Shown: positions 8,729 through 18,067, numbered from the stretch's first letter. The stretch is DNA of 64,000 bases from Microbacterium sp. H1-D42 (GCF_022637555.1 NZ_CP093342.1:2294001-2358000), one strand, 5' to 3'. Notes: generated from the letters alone by a model not told the origin. Numbers and translations are program-made.

Positions 8729-9154
8729 ATGCCCCGCACCAGCCGCACCCCTGTTCGCCGTGGGGCGCGCCACGGCCGCCACGGCCGACTCGGCCGGAGT
8801 GAAGTCGTTCGTCCCCCGCTGCCGCCGCTCGACGGGCGCCTCGACCGCTTCGAGATCACCGTGGGCAGTGCCGTCGAGTACCTGCGCGGGTCCTGGGAAC
8901 AGCTGCGCGAAGTGCGCTTCGAGATGGCTTCGATGCCTGCTCACGATCGCGGCGACGGCATCCCGCTGTGGCGCGTCGATCATCTCGCCCAGCGCGTGAC
9001 GCTCTACCGGGTTCCGATCGAGCGGCTGTTGCCCAAGGGGCACGATGATGCGCTGCACCGGCGGATCGCCATCGAGAGCGCAGTCTTCCACGCAGCTGCC
9101 GAGTACGTCGGGCGCGAACCATGGGAGCTGGGACCCGACGGCCGGGATCACTGA
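8729..9154 (+). CDS. Metallopeptidase-family (zincin-like) protein with degenerate active site
   Basis: This 141-residue protein has the fold pattern of the minimal zincin family (PF06262-like): a basic N-terminus, LDGRLDRFEITVGSAVEYL, a LYRVPIERL strand, and a helix where peptidases carry HExxH. Here that helix reads ESAVFHAAAEYVG, which lacks HExxH, so peptidase activity is unlikely. The mycobacterial homologue next to whiB2 is likewise degenerate. The order DUF3499 / zincin-like is conserved. The gene starts directly after a TAGACT box and is convergent with the DUF5719 gene. Confidence 0.78.
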   Translation: MPRTSRTPVRRGARHGRHGRLGRSEVVRPPLPPLDGRLDRFEITVGSAVEYLRGSWEQLREVRFEMASMPAHDRGDGIPLWRVDHLAQRVTLYRVPIERLLPKGHDDALHRRIAIESAVFHAAAEYVGREPWELGPDGRDH

Positions 9155-9164
9155 CCGATCAGGC

Positions 9165-9193
9165 GTGCATTCCCTGAGGAATCAGGGGTGCAC
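9165..9193. terminator. Hairpin between convergent genes
   Basis: Arms GTGCA...CCCTGA (9165-9177) and TCAGGG...TGCAC (9182-9193) form an interrupted stem with a GGAA loop. It contains the stop codon of the DUF5719 gene on the minus strand and lies 10 bases after the zincin-like stop. There is no clear T run, so its strength is uncertain. Confidence 0.5.
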
Positions 9194-10561
9194 GACGATC
9201 GGGCGCTGAGTCGCTGCGGGCGGCCACAACGGCCAACCGGCGATCGCCGGAGTACCCGACGTGTTCAGCATGCCGACCGCGGCATGCACTGGTGATTCCG
9301 ACTCCAGGGTGTAGGCGCCGGCGCGCAGACGCACAGTCGCCGAGTCGGAGGCCTGCAGCTCGACGGTGCGCTGATCAGCCCCGTCGAGTGTGACGGTCAC
9401 GGGACTGTCCTGTGTGTTGCGCAGGTACAGTGTGGCCGGCGCACCACTGGGAACGGAGAACATCACTGTGCCCTGCAGTGCGGGCGCCGGCAGCATCCAG
9501 GAGAAGTCCTGCTTCCCGCCGTCGCGCTGCGTCTGCCGCGCCGCCGCCACGATCGGAGCCGTCGCCTCGACCTCGATATCGTAGGCGCCCTGCGCCAGCC
9601 CTGGCAGCGAGATCTCGCTCGGGATCATCGCCGCCAGCTCGAATGTGTACTCATCCAGCACTCTCAGCGATCCCTCTTCGCGCACGCGGATCGTCGCCTG
9701 CGCTTCTGCATCGGGAGCCAGCATCCGCAGGACGATGCCCGTCGCATCGTCACCGGCTGAAGCAGGGTCTGACTGCACGCCCAGCAGCATCAGCTGATTC
9801 TGTGCTCCGCCGATGCCGTCCTGCAGGTCGATCCCGACGGCGTCGAGCGTGCGCGTGAAGGCGGACTGCAGAGTGGCTCGCACCGGCGCGCCGGACGAGG
9901 TGACCTCCACGACGGGACGCTGCTCCCCAGCGGCAACGGATGCCAGCGGCAGCCCGATCTGGGTGCGCGGCGGCACGATCGTCGTCGACGCGGCACGCTG
10001 CAGACCGTACACCGTCAGATCGACAGTGGCGGGGACACTGCCCGGATTGGACAGCACGATGATGTCGGAGGCACCAGTGGAGACGTCTCCCCCGACCAGC
10101 CAGGAGTGCATGCTCGCCTCACGGCAGGGCGCAGCGGCGAAACCGCGCAGATCCTCGTCGAACAGTCGGATGGATTCGGATGCCGCAATCAGCGGCACCG
10201 TGCGATCCTGCACATGCGCGGTGATCGTCTGGGCGCCGTCGCCCCCGGTGACATCCGGCATGGAGAGCGGCTCCGTGACAGCCGAGTCCTGTTCGGCCTC
10301 GACGCGCAGTCTCGGCACGCCGGCCGAGACCATCAGGTCGGCCTGGCTCGAATCGCGCCCCAGGGCTCGGAAGGAGCCGTTGCAGATCAGCGTCGTGTCA
10401 CCGGGAACAGGCGTGACGACCGTGGTCGCGGGCTCGTTCTGCACCTGCGGCCAGGGGGCTGCGACCGCAGCCGCGACGCCGAGCACGCACGCAGCGGCGA
10501 CGACAGCTCCGGTGGCGATGCGCGCGCCAGTGGCCGCGAGACGGATGGTTCGCTGCTTCAT
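9182..10561 (-). CDS. DUF5719 family membrane-anchored extracytoplasmic protein
   Basis: The 459-residue protein starts with a basic segment and one hydrophobic stretch (GAVVAAACVLGVAAAVAAPWP, about 17-38), then a long beta-rich extracytoplasmic region with two cysteines early on (LICNGSF, APCREAS). This is the layout of DUF5719, an actinobacterial family found directly downstream of a large GT2-like membrane protein. The two overlap here by 4 bases (ATGA), so they are probably co-translated partners. The function is unknown; an envelope glycan role is inferred from the neighbour. Confidence 0.8.
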   Translation of the reverse strand: MKQRTIRLAATGARIATGAVVAAACVLGVAAAVAAPWPQVQNEPATTVVTPVPGDTTLICNGSFRALGRDSSQADLMVSAGVPRLRVEAEQDSAVTEPLSMPDVTGGDGAQTITAHVQDRTVPLIAASESIRLFDEDLRGFAAAPCREASMHSWLVGGDVSTGASDIIVLSNPGSVPATVDLTVYGLQRAASTTIVPPRTQIGLPLASVAAGEQRPVVEVTSSGAPVRATLQSAFTRTLDAVGIDLQDGIGGAQNQLMLLGVQSDPASAGDDATGIVLRMLAPDAEAQATIRVREEGSLRVLDEYTFELAAMIPSEISLPGLAQGAYDIEVEATAPIVAAARQTQRDGGKQDFSWMLPAPALQGTVMFSVPSGAPATLYLRNTQDSPVTVTLDGADQRTVELQASDSATVRLRAGAYTLESESPVHAAVGMLNTSGTPAIAGWPLWPPAATQRPIVVHP

Positions 10562-13500
10562 CGTTCCCCCTCCGAATCGATGTGCTCTTGCGCGGCGTCT
10601 GGGCTGCGCTCTGCGCTCTCCACCGCGTTCTCAGGGGCGTCCGCAGTCAACTCAGGGGCGTCCACCTCTGTGGCACCTGAGGTCGCCTGCGGATCGACCC
10701 GCGACGAGTCGTCGGCACCGGACGCCGATGGCTCCTCCGTGCCCTGCCGCGGCGGCAGCACGATCGGCTCATCCGGAGCCCTTCCGACGATCCTCGATCT
10801 CGCCCTCGCTGCACGGCGCGAGGCCCGCGTGGGTATCGCGAGCAGCAGCGCCGCGAGCACGACGATCAACTGCACCGTCTCGACCACTCTGCCGATGCTC
10901 TGCTGTCCTGCTGAGGCCGGCGCCCGGTCGGCGATCGGCACGTCCACACCCCACAGGATCCCGTGCTCAGTTGCGCCGGCCTTCACGAAGCCGGCGCGAC
11001 TGTCGATCGCGGTGACCGTCTCCTCCCGCATGGCGCGGGCGAGATCCGTCTCGTCCGATATCTGCACGACCAGCACGAAGCTGATGCCCTGATCGGCGAG
11101 AGTCTCTGCCGCGTCGAAGTCCCGCGCCGAGAGCAGGTCGACGGCGTCGTGCGCGATGGGGTCACCGACGGGCTTGGTCGCGGTGCTGAGCATGGTGGAC
11201 TGCGCACCGAGGGTGTCACTCGCCCCCCAGATCACCTGCGTCGAGAGCGATCCATCGGCGGACGGCGTCATCACCAGGGTCGCACGGTCGGGCTCGCTGG
11301 CGGCCTGGGCCATCACGAGAGCCGGCAGTGTGCTGGTGGAAGCATTGCGCACCTCGGCGTGACCGGTGTTCACCGCCAGAAGCGCTGGCAGCGCGCAGAC
11401 AGCCACGGCCAAGCCCGCCAACGCCGCTGCCCCGACTCGAAGCGGGGTCAGGGCGACGACGGTGTCCAGCGTCACGAGGGCGGCTCCCACCGCGCCGAGC
11501 CAGGCCAGGCTGAGCCCGGTGCCTGGCCACAGCGCCACGCCGGCGCCCTGCACGAACGACACGACGATTCCGGCGGACATCATCGCTGTGGCGATGCCGA
11601 GCACCGAGGTCAAAAGCAGGGCGAATCCGGCGCGCCAGCGCGGCGAGAGCGCCGAAGCGAGCGCCAGCAGCGCCAGCGGCGCGAGCAGAAGCGGCGCCCA
11701 GGACGCGACGGCGGATCCGGCGAACCACTCCCAGCCCGCCCTGTCCGGTGAGGGGAACCCACCGGCGATGATGCTGCGTCCGGCTGCATCATCGCTGACC
11801 TGGTCGAGCACCCGGACGACGGCCGGATCGGCCAGCAGAGCCCACGGGTCGCCGTGACGCACCTGCCAGATGATCAGCGGCGCGAACAGCACGGCGGCAG
11901 GGATCAGCAGCCAAAGCACCCGCACAGCAGAGCGCACTCTGCCTGCGGCGAGCATGAGCACGATCGTCAGCGCCCACAGCAGAACGAAGGCAGGGCTGAG
12001 CGACGGCGCACACGCCAGTGCGGCAGCGATCAGCAGTGACGCCGCTCCGGCAGCACCCCAGGACCTGTGGGCGACGACCGCTGAGTGGAACACCCATGGC
12101 AGCAGCAGGTGCAGGATCACGGCCGAGGGGCGCCCCTGCACAAGCGCGGTGAGGAAGGTCGGCGCCAGGGCCCACAGCACGCCGCCGAGCACGCGCAACG
12201 CCGAACGGTCAGTGACGCGCGTCGCGGCGAACCATCCGCCGAGCACGGCCAGCGGCAGCGCGGCCAGCCATAGCAGCACGAGGGCATATGAGGGTGAGCC
12301 TGGCCACGACGAGCCGAGCAGCGCGATCACCATCGAGAACGGGTCCGCCGGGCCGACGACGTTCAGCCCGAGATCCCGCAGGCCCCACGCGGCATCAGCC
12401 CACAGCGCGGTCACCGTGTCATGCAGCGGCAGCAGCCCCCCGCCGCCGATCGACGGCCACGCGAGCATCGGCAGGAAGACGGCGACGCTGACGACGAGGG
12501 CGGCCAGCACCGCCCACGCTCCCCCACCGAAGAAGTGCAGTTCGCTGACGGCGCCGCGCTCGCTGCCGTGGCCATCGTCCAGACGTTCGCGAAGCTGGTC
12601 TCTGGAGACGCGCAGCGGGGCAATGGTCGCCCAGGACGCATGACGGAACGAGCGGATCGCAGCGCGGGAGCGTGCGAGAGCGCGCAATCGCAGCATCGTC
12701 GCGATGGCTGCGCCCCACTCCGGAGCGACCTCGGCGGGGCGTTTGCCGATCAGATGGGTGATCGAGCGCCACAGGGCCAGCGGCAACAGGCTGAGCCAGT
12801 GCAGGGGCACCACGGCTGCCGGAGCATACGCCAGGCGCCGGTGCAGCTGGGCCCGCCTGGTCACCCATGCTCTCGTGACGGGGCGCCGCGGCAGCGCGGC
12901 GGGGCCATTCGGGGTGACTCCGATGCGCGCCTTCGGCACGAGCACCACGCGAGCTCCGCCGAGGCGCGCGCGCACGCCGAGGTCGAGGCCCTCGTCCGCG
13001 CCGCCGAGCGCGACGTCTGGGCGCAGCACCTTCGGCGCCACGTCTCTGATGAGCATGCCGCGCACATCTGCACCGAGCGCATCTTCGGTCGCGTCGTGCT
13101 GACCCTGGTCGAGCTCGCCGGCCGCGAGCTCGACTGAACGCCCGAACTTGGTCATGCTGACACCCAGCGATTGGATCTCGCGATCGTCGTCCTGACGGAC
13201 GAGCTTGGGCGCGGCCACCGCCGCTGACGGCGAGCGCTCCAGCGCCCCGGCGAGCAGCTGCAGGGCGTCGCGGCGCGGCACGGTGTCCTGTGCGAGCAGC
13301 CACACGGCGCTGCCGTCGGGTATGCGGGGACCTGCGAGGGCGATGGCCTCGGCGTAGGTCGTGGTGGAGCGCGCCTCGATGACGCTTTCGACAATGTCGC
13401 CGAGACCTGTCGAACCGCGAACGTGCGTGCCGTCACCGAGGACGACGACGGTCACCGCCGCGGGGCGTGGGGACTGGGTGCGAACCGCATCGAGGGTTCG

Positions 13501-13566
13501 CAGAAGCTGGGCACTGGCGTTTTCACCGGCGCGTGCAACGACGACGGCATGAACTCGGGCTGGCAT
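10558..13566 (-). CDS. Large GT2-like polytopic membrane protein
   Basis: The 1002-residue protein joins an N-terminal GT2-like domain (about 1-240; VHAVVVARAGENASAQLLRTL) to a multi-helix membrane domain (about 250-940) and a hydrophilic acidic tail. Actinobacterial relatives usually carry a DDS-like metal motif after WLLH; here that site reads WLLAQDT (Q93-D94-T95), so one of the two acidic residues is missing. It may be a glycosyltransferase with altered metal binding or an inactive relative. It overlaps the DUF5719 gene by 4 bases and lies between that gene and whiB2. TAGGCT lies nine bases before the ATG. Confidence 0.78.
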   Translation of the reverse strand: MPARVHAVVVARAGENASAQLLRTLDAVRTQSPRPAAVTVVVLGDGTHVRGSTGLGDIVESVIEARSTTTYAEAIALAGPRIPDGSAVWLLAQDTVPRRDALQLLAGALERSPSAAVAAPKLVRQDDDREIQSLGVSMTKFGRSVELAAGELDQGQHDATEDALGADVRGMLIRDVAPKVLRPDVALGGADEGLDLGVRARLGGARVVLVPKARIGVTPNGPAALPRRPVTRAWVTRRAQLHRRLAYAPAAVVPLHWLSLLPLALWRSITHLIGKRPAEVAPEWGAAIATMLRLRALARSRAAIRSFRHASWATIAPLRVSRDQLRERLDDGHGSERGAVSELHFFGGGAWAVLAALVVSVAVFLPMLAWPSIGGGGLLPLHDTVTALWADAAWGLRDLGLNVVGPADPFSMVIALLGSSWPGSPSYALVLLWLAALPLAVLGGWFAATRVTDRSALRVLGGVLWALAPTFLTALVQGRPSAVILHLLLPWVFHSAVVAHRSWGAAGAASLLIAAALACAPSLSPAFVLLWALTIVLMLAAGRVRSAVRVLWLLIPAAVLFAPLIIWQVRHGDPWALLADPAVVRVLDQVSDDAAGRSIIAGGFPSPDRAGWEWFAGSAVASWAPLLLAPLALLALASALSPRWRAGFALLLTSVLGIATAMMSAGIVVSFVQGAGVALWPGTGLSLAWLGAVGAALVTLDTVVALTPLRVGAAALAGLAVAVCALPALLAVNTGHAEVRNASTSTLPALVMAQAASEPDRATLVMTPSADGSLSTQVIWGASDTLGAQSTMLSTATKPVGDPIAHDAVDLLSARDFDAAETLADQGISFVLVVQISDETDLARAMREETVTAIDSRAGFVKAGATEHGILWGVDVPIADRAPASAGQQSIGRVVETVQLIVVLAALLLAIPTRASRRAARARSRIVGRAPDEPIVLPPRQGTEEPSASGADDSSRVDPQATSGATEVDAPELTADAPENAVESAERSPDAAQEHIDSEGER

Positions 13567-13633
13567 GACACAGCCAGCCTAGGCAAGGTGACGCGTGACG
13601 CCGGTCAGTGAGTCCGGCGCGCCTCTGAAGCGA

Positions 13634-13951
13634 TCAGCTGGCTCGACGCTTGAGCTTGCGACGTTCGCGCTCGCTGAGCCCGCCCCAGATCCCGAAGCGC
13701 TCATCGTTGTTCAGTGCGTACTCCAGGCATTCACCGCGCACATCGCACGTGGTGCAGATGCGCTTGGCATCCCGAGTGGATCCGCCCTTCTCTGGGAAGA
13801 ACGCCTCCGGGTCCGTCTGTGCGCACAGCGCGTCCGCCTGCCAGGCGAGCGCACCGTCGTCATCCTGGTCGACTCGTCGTACCCCTGGTACTCCGAGGTG
13901 AACCGGATCCACGAACCAATTCTCGGGAACGTCTGAGCGATAACTCGACAT
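13634..13951 (-). CDS. whiB2: WhiB-family iron-sulfur transcription factor (WhiB2/WhmD type)
   Basis: From ATG 13951 the protein is 105 residues and carries the four cluster cysteines C43, C66, C69 and C75, the turn motif GIWGG (87-91) and the basic DNA-contact tail ERERRKLKRR. The PEAFFPEKGGSTR stretch and the position beside manA and the DUF3499/zincin-like genes fit WhiB2, which works with WhiA to control septation and cell division in actinobacteria. I chose ATG 13951 because GGGAG lies six bases upstream; GTG 13984 would add 11 residues. The gene has its own well-formed promoter and a leader of about 45 bases. Confidence 0.95.
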   Translation of the reverse strand: MSSYRSDVPENWFVDPVHLGVPGVRRVDQDDDGALAWQADALCAQTDPEAFFPEKGGSTRDAKRICTTCDVRGECLEYALNNDERFGIWGGLSERERRKLKRRAS

Positions 13952-14001
13952 CTCGATCTCCCAACCCTGCTTACTGCCCCCCACGGGCCGTTCTTCCCCT
14001 A

Positions 14002-14030
14002 ATTACACCCGTGTCATTCACTGGGGTCAA
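14002..14030 (-). promoter_or_regulatory. whiB2 promoter (-35/-10)
   Basis: On the minus strand TTGACC, a 17-base spacer and TGTAAT form a near-consensus housekeeping promoter. It lies about 50 bases before the whiB2 ATG and gives a normal leader with a ribosome site, unlike most neighbouring genes. Confidence 0.75.
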
Positions 14031-14116
14031 GTCGCAGATCGTAAACCCTCAAGAGTGCGTTTAAGGTTCTTGGGCCTTATCCGGCGTGTCGCAGCGGCGG
14101 CGCGCCCGGGCGCGTG

Positions 14117-15235
14117 TCAGGGGCGACCGGGCTCCGCGACGAAGACCTCGCCGAGGCCGCGCAGGGTGAGGGAGCGCTCATCGGCGGACGCGAACACCGC
14201 CGCGCCGACGGCGATCGGAAGCCGTTCGCCTGCTGCCGAGGCGACGCCGACCTGTCCGGAGGTGGCGAGCACCATGGCGGGGCCCGCGACATCGAGCGAC
14301 ACCTCGCCGTCGACCTGCACGCGCCGCAGCGCGAAGTCCTCGACGGGGATCTCGTAGGCGGTGAGCGCCCCGGTCGCCGACTGCACTGGCACCTGCGCCG
14401 GCTCCGTGTCGACGATGGCGAGCAGTTCGTCGACGTCGATGTGCTTCGGAGTGAGCCCGCCACGCAGCACGTTGTCACTGGCCGCCATGATCTCGACCCC
14501 GAGGCCTGCGACGTAGGCGTGCAGCAGGCCGGCCCGCAGGAAGATCGCCTCACCTGGACGAAGCACCACGAAGTTCATCAGCAGGGCGACGACGACACCG
14601 GCATCCCCCTGGTTGCGCTCTGCGATCGCGTGCACCGCGTCGAGGGCATCGGCGAACTCGTCGGAGTGGGCCGCATCGAGCGCGGCGATGATGTCGTCCA
14701 CCTCGGTCTGAGCGCTGCCGGAGAGCAGCCAGGCGATGGTGCCGCGCAGGGCGTCGGCAGGGGCGCCGACGGCCAGGCGCGCGCGCAGCGCGGTGACGCC
14801 GGGCGTTTCGGGGAACGACGCCAGCAGTCGCAGCGTGTCCTCGACCGGGCGCAGTCCGCTGAGCGCCTCGAAGCGGTCGCTCAGCGCGACGATGAGCTCG
14901 GGCTTGTGGTTGTCGTCGCGATAGTTGCGCGTCGGGTCGCCGGCATCCATCCCGGCTTCACGAGCGAACCCCTCACGTGCCTGCTCGCGCGTCGGATGCA
15001 CCTGGATCGACAGCGGGTCGGCCGCCGCGAGGAGCTTCAACAGGTACGGCAGTGTGCCACCGGTCACCGCGTCCAGGGTGCCACCCGTCGCGACGTCGGC
15101 AGGATCGCCGGAATGATCGCCGAACCACACCTCGGCCTCGGGCGCGCCGGAGGGTGCGCGCCCCTCCAGACCGGCGATCAGTGTCGTCGAGCCCCAGGCG
15201 TAGTCGCGCGGTTCATTCGTGATGGTGAGCAGCAT
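14117..15235 (-). CDS. manA: Mannose-6-phosphate isomerase, class I
   Basis: The enzyme converts fructose-6-phosphate and mannose-6-phosphate and so feeds GDP-mannose and mannosylated glycans. The 372-residue protein shows the zinc ligands of the type I cupin fold: Q78 and H80 in SIQVHP, E113 in HKPEL, and a histidine in GLLHAYVAGLG near residue 240. The position near whiB2 and DUF3499 is as in mycobacteria. A TACGAT -10 box lies six bases upstream of the ATG (GGGAGC between), so translation may be leaderless or use the short GGGAG. Confidence 0.95.
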   Translation of the reverse strand: MLLTITNEPRDYAWGSTTLIAGLEGRAPSGAPEAEVWFGDHSGDPADVATGGTLDAVTGGTLPYLLKLLAAADPLSIQVHPTREQAREGFAREAGMDAGDPTRNYRDDNHKPELIVALSDRFEALSGLRPVEDTLRLLASFPETPGVTALRARLAVGAPADALRGTIAWLLSGSAQTEVDDIIAALDAAHSDEFADALDAVHAIAERNQGDAGVVVALLMNFVVLRPGEAIFLRAGLLHAYVAGLGVEIMAASDNVLRGGLTPKHIDVDELLAIVDTEPAQVPVQSATGALTAYEIPVEDFALRRVQVDGEVSLDVAGPAMVLATSGQVGVASAAGERLPIAVGAAVFASADERSLTLRGLGEVFVAEPGRP

Positions 15236-15276
15236 GCTCCCATCGTAGGAGCCTCGCGCGCGATAACCTGATCCCG
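15236..15276. promoter_or_regulatory. Divergent leaderless promoters (manA / ligase 1)
   Basis: The 41-base gap holds TACGAT (minus strand, 15242-15247), six bases before the manA ATG, and TAACCT (plus strand, 15264-15269), seven bases before the next ATG. The galactan locus starts here. Confidence 0.65.
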
Positions 15277-16689
15277 ATGGCCGTCTACACCAAGCATCCC
15301 GTCGCGGCGCCGCCCGCGGCTCCCGCCCGCGAGACGACGCGGCACCTGATGGTGCGCGCCTTCTGCGTCCTCTCGCTGTTCGCGGTCTTCGGACACACGG
15401 CGGTGTACAACCTCGTCGGCCCCATCGGCGCGGTGATCGTCATCGGCGTGGTCACGGCGGCATCGCTCGCCATCTGGATCCCCGCCATCGTGCAGGGCAG
15501 GCCCAGCCGGTTCCGCTGGCGGCGCCTGCCGTGGGTGGCGCTGGGCTACGGTGCGCTCGCGCTGGTGTCGACGCTGTGGTCGCGGTGGCCAGGGGCGACG
15601 CTGCTGACCTGGGTGCTGCTGGCCGCCGTCACCGTGACTGCGCTGCTGGTCGCGACGATGCTGACGTGGGATGAGATCGTGCGCGCCCTGTCGACCACGA
15701 TGAAGCTCATCCTCGGACTCTCCCTGCTCATCGAGCTCTGGGTGGTGTGGATCCGCCAGGAGCCGCTGCTGCCGAACTTCGTCGATGCTCCGGAGGGGAA
15801 GATCGACCCGCACCTGTACTGGGTGCGCGGCAACCTCTTCAATGACGGACGCATCCAGGGCGTCGTGGGCAACGCGCACACGCTCGCCGTGATGTGCCTC
15901 TTCTCTCTCATCGTCTTCGCCGTGCTGTGGTTCGCCCACGCGCGGCGGCGTGGGATGCTCGTGGCCTGGGCCGTGCTGGCGATCGCCCTGCTGGTGAAGG
16001 CCGCGTCCGCCACCGTGTATCTGAGCATCGCCGTGGTGCTGGCCGTGCTCCTCGCCGCACTGATCGCACGGTCAGCGACTCGCCCCGGACAGCGACGCGT
16101 CATGTATCTGACCTTCACCGCGATCGCGGTGATCGGCGTCAGCACGGCAGTGCTGCTGCGTGATCAGGTGCTCGGGCTGTTCGGCAAGAGCGCCGACCTC
16201 ACCGGACGTCTGGAGATCTGGCAGGCGGTGTGGGAGCGCGCCATCACCCGTCCCGTCTTCGGCAACGGGTTCTCATCCCCCTGGGTCCCCTGGGATCCCG
16301 GCTTCGACGGCTGGATCATGGATCACGGGCTGACCGTGTTCCACGCGCACAACATGTGGCTGGATGTGTTCCTGCAACTCGGCATCGTCGGCGTGGTGAT
16401 CATGGCCATCGCCTGGCTCGCCGTCACCTGGCGGGCCTGGTTCTTCGCAGTCGACCGTCCGCGCTTCGACCTCGATGCGAGCCGCGCCTACTCGCCGCTG
16501 GCGCTGCTGCCGCTGCTGGTGGTGACGGTGCTTCTGGTGGAGGGACTGGCCGAGTCGGCGCCCATCATGCTGTGGGGTTGGCTGCTGCTGATCCTGCTGT
16601 CGTTCAAGATGAAGACCACTCCGCTGATCGGCGTGGGCGAGCACGCGCCGGAGACATCGGCGTCTGCCCCGACGCGGCGGGTGCCGTGA
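15277..16689 (+). CDS. O-antigen ligase / polymerase family (WaaL/Wzy-like) membrane protein 1
   Basis: This 470-residue polytopic protein has about 11-12 hydrophobic segments and the Wzy_C/WaaL hallmark: a large outer loop with GRLEIWQAVWERAITRP, then GNGF and HAHNMWLDVFLQLGIVG, where an Arg and a His are the usual functional residues. Family members polymerise or ligate lipid-linked glycans on the outer face of the membrane. In a Gram-positive the likely role is to polymerise or transfer a cell-wall glycan. It overlaps the next gene, a relative of similar size, by 4 bases (GTGA). Confidence 0.85.
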   Translation: MAVYTKHPVAAPPAAPARETTRHLMVRAFCVLSLFAVFGHTAVYNLVGPIGAVIVIGVVTAASLAIWIPAIVQGRPSRFRWRRLPWVALGYGALALVSTLWSRWPGATLLTWVLLAAVTVTALLVATMLTWDEIVRALSTTMKLILGLSLLIELWVVWIRQEPLLPNFVDAPEGKIDPHLYWVRGNLFNDGRIQGVVGNAHTLAVMCLFSLIVFAVLWFAHARRRGMLVAWAVLAIALLVKAASATVYLSIAVVLAVLLAALIARSATRPGQRRVMYLTFTAIAVIGVSTAVLLRDQVLGLFGKSADLTGRLEIWQAVWERAITRPVFGNGFSSPWVPWDPGFDGWIMDHGLTVFHAHNMWLDVFLQLGIVGVVIMAIAWLAVTWRAWFFAVDRPRFDLDASRAYSPLALLPLLVVTVLLVEGLAESAPIMLWGWLLLILLSFKMKTTPLIGVGEHAPETSASAPTRRVP

Positions 16690-17993
16690 CGACGCGACGA
16701 CAGCTGGTCGCGTTGCTCGCCTCGGCCGAGTTCGCCAGGGCATACACGCTCACGGCTCTGGCCGCGGCGTTCATGTCGTTCCTCATCGAACAGCTGATGT
16801 CACGCGTGACGCTGGCGACCATCATCACAGCCCTCGCGGCCGCAGGGGTCGCGATGCTGCTCGCCCGCCGCGAGGAGCTCTCGCTGCTGAGGCTTGCCCC
16901 GACGTCGCTGCTCGGCTTCCTGGTGCTCGCGCTGATCAGCGTGCTGTGGACCTCGGACCGATCAGACACGCTCACCAGCTGGCTGACTCTGCTGGGCTAC
17001 TCGATCATCGCGATCACGATCGGGCATGTGCGCGACACTCTGCAGACCGTGCGCGCCATCGGCGACACGCTCCGCTGGCTGCTCGCCCTCTCTCTCGCGC
17101 TGGAGATCATGTCGGGCATCCTGCTCGACATGCCGTTCAAGGCACTCGGCATCGAGGGCAATCTCGCCGTCGGAGGGCCCATCCAGGGCATCTTCGGCAC
17201 GCGCAACATGCTCGGCTTCATCGCGGTGATCGCCATGATCACGTTCGTCATCGAATGGCGCACGCAGTCGATCGGCCGGCTGGTCGGTGCGCTGTCGGTC
17301 TCACTCGGCGCGTTCCTCGCGCTGTTCTCGGCGTCGCCGACCGTGCTCGTCCTCGCCGCCGCCGTCGGCGTGGTGACAACCGCCCTGACGATCGTCCGCC
17401 ATGCCCCACCCGCGCGACGCAACACCGTGCAGTGGATGCTCGGCGCGCTCGTGGCCGGGGCCCTCGGCCTCGCCTTCGCCCTTCGACACCAGATCATCCG
17501 CCTCCTCGACGCGGGTTCGGACTTCTCGACCCGCGCCGATCTGTGGAACATGATCCTCGACTTCGTCGCCCAGCGGCCGGTGACCGGCTACGGCTGGTTC
17601 GGTCCGTGGGCGCGCGGCGAGTTCCCGTTCACGTACATCAACTTCCTGCTGGCCGACCACCACCAGTCGGCGCTGAACGCCTACTTCGACGTCCTCCTGC
17701 AGCTGGGGTGGATCGGACTCGTGCTCTTCCTGGTCATGGGCGGTGTGGCCATCGTGCGCTCGTGGCTGGTGGCGAGCGTCCGCCGTTCGGTCGTGTACGC
17801 GTGGACGCCGCTGGTGCTGATCACGCTCGCGGTCGACTCGATGTTCGAGAGCTTCACGCTCACCGGCGCCGGCTGGGTGCTGCTCGTGCTGTGCGTGCTG
17901 CGCGCCGGCCAGAGCAGGTCGTGGCGCGAGAACATCGACGCCGCCCAGACGGGGACGATCCCCACGCTGCGGCCAGGCAGAGACGAGGGCTGA
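16686..17993 (+). CDS. O-antigen ligase / polymerase family (WaaL/Wzy-like) membrane protein 2
   Basis: From GTG 16686 the product is 435 residues with about 10-11 hydrophobic segments. It repeats the layout of its upstream neighbour: DLWNMILDFVAQRPVTGYGW corresponds to LEIWQAVWERAITRPVFGNGF, and DHHQSALNAYFDVLLQLGWIG corresponds to HAHNMWLDVFLQLGIVG, but with HHQS for HAHN. The two are tandem paralogues that have diverged widely. Overlap with the upstream stop (GTGA) fixes the start and implies coupled translation. One may polymerise and the other ligate, but the sequence does not say which. Confidence 0.82.
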   Translation: MTTRRQLVALLASAEFARAYTLTALAAAFMSFLIEQLMSRVTLATIITALAAAGVAMLLARREELSLLRLAPTSLLGFLVLALISVLWTSDRSDTLTSWLTLLGYSIIAITIGHVRDTLQTVRAIGDTLRWLLALSLALEIMSGILLDMPFKALGIEGNLAVGGPIQGIFGTRNMLGFIAVIAMITFVIEWRTQSIGRLVGALSVSLGAFLALFSASPTVLVLAAAVGVVTTALTIVRHAPPARRNTVQWMLGALVAGALGLAFALRHQIIRLLDAGSDFSTRADLWNMILDFVAQRPVTGYGWFGPWARGEFPFTYINFLLADHHQSALNAYFDVLLQLGWIGLVLFLVMGGVAIVRSWLVASVRRSVVYAWTPLVLITLAVDSMFESFTLTGAGWVLLVLCVLRAGQSRSWRENIDAAQTGTIPTLRPGRDEG

Positions 17994-18067
17994 CGCGCAC
18001 AGCGGGCGGCACCCCGTGACGCCGCCCTGCAGGGTTCTCAAGGTCTCGGCAGGTAGGCTTGGCACTC

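Noticed and set aside
14090..14116. GC-rich palindrome GCGCCCGGGCGC after manA as a terminator
   Set aside because: There is no loop and no T run, so it does not make a convincing hairpin terminator.
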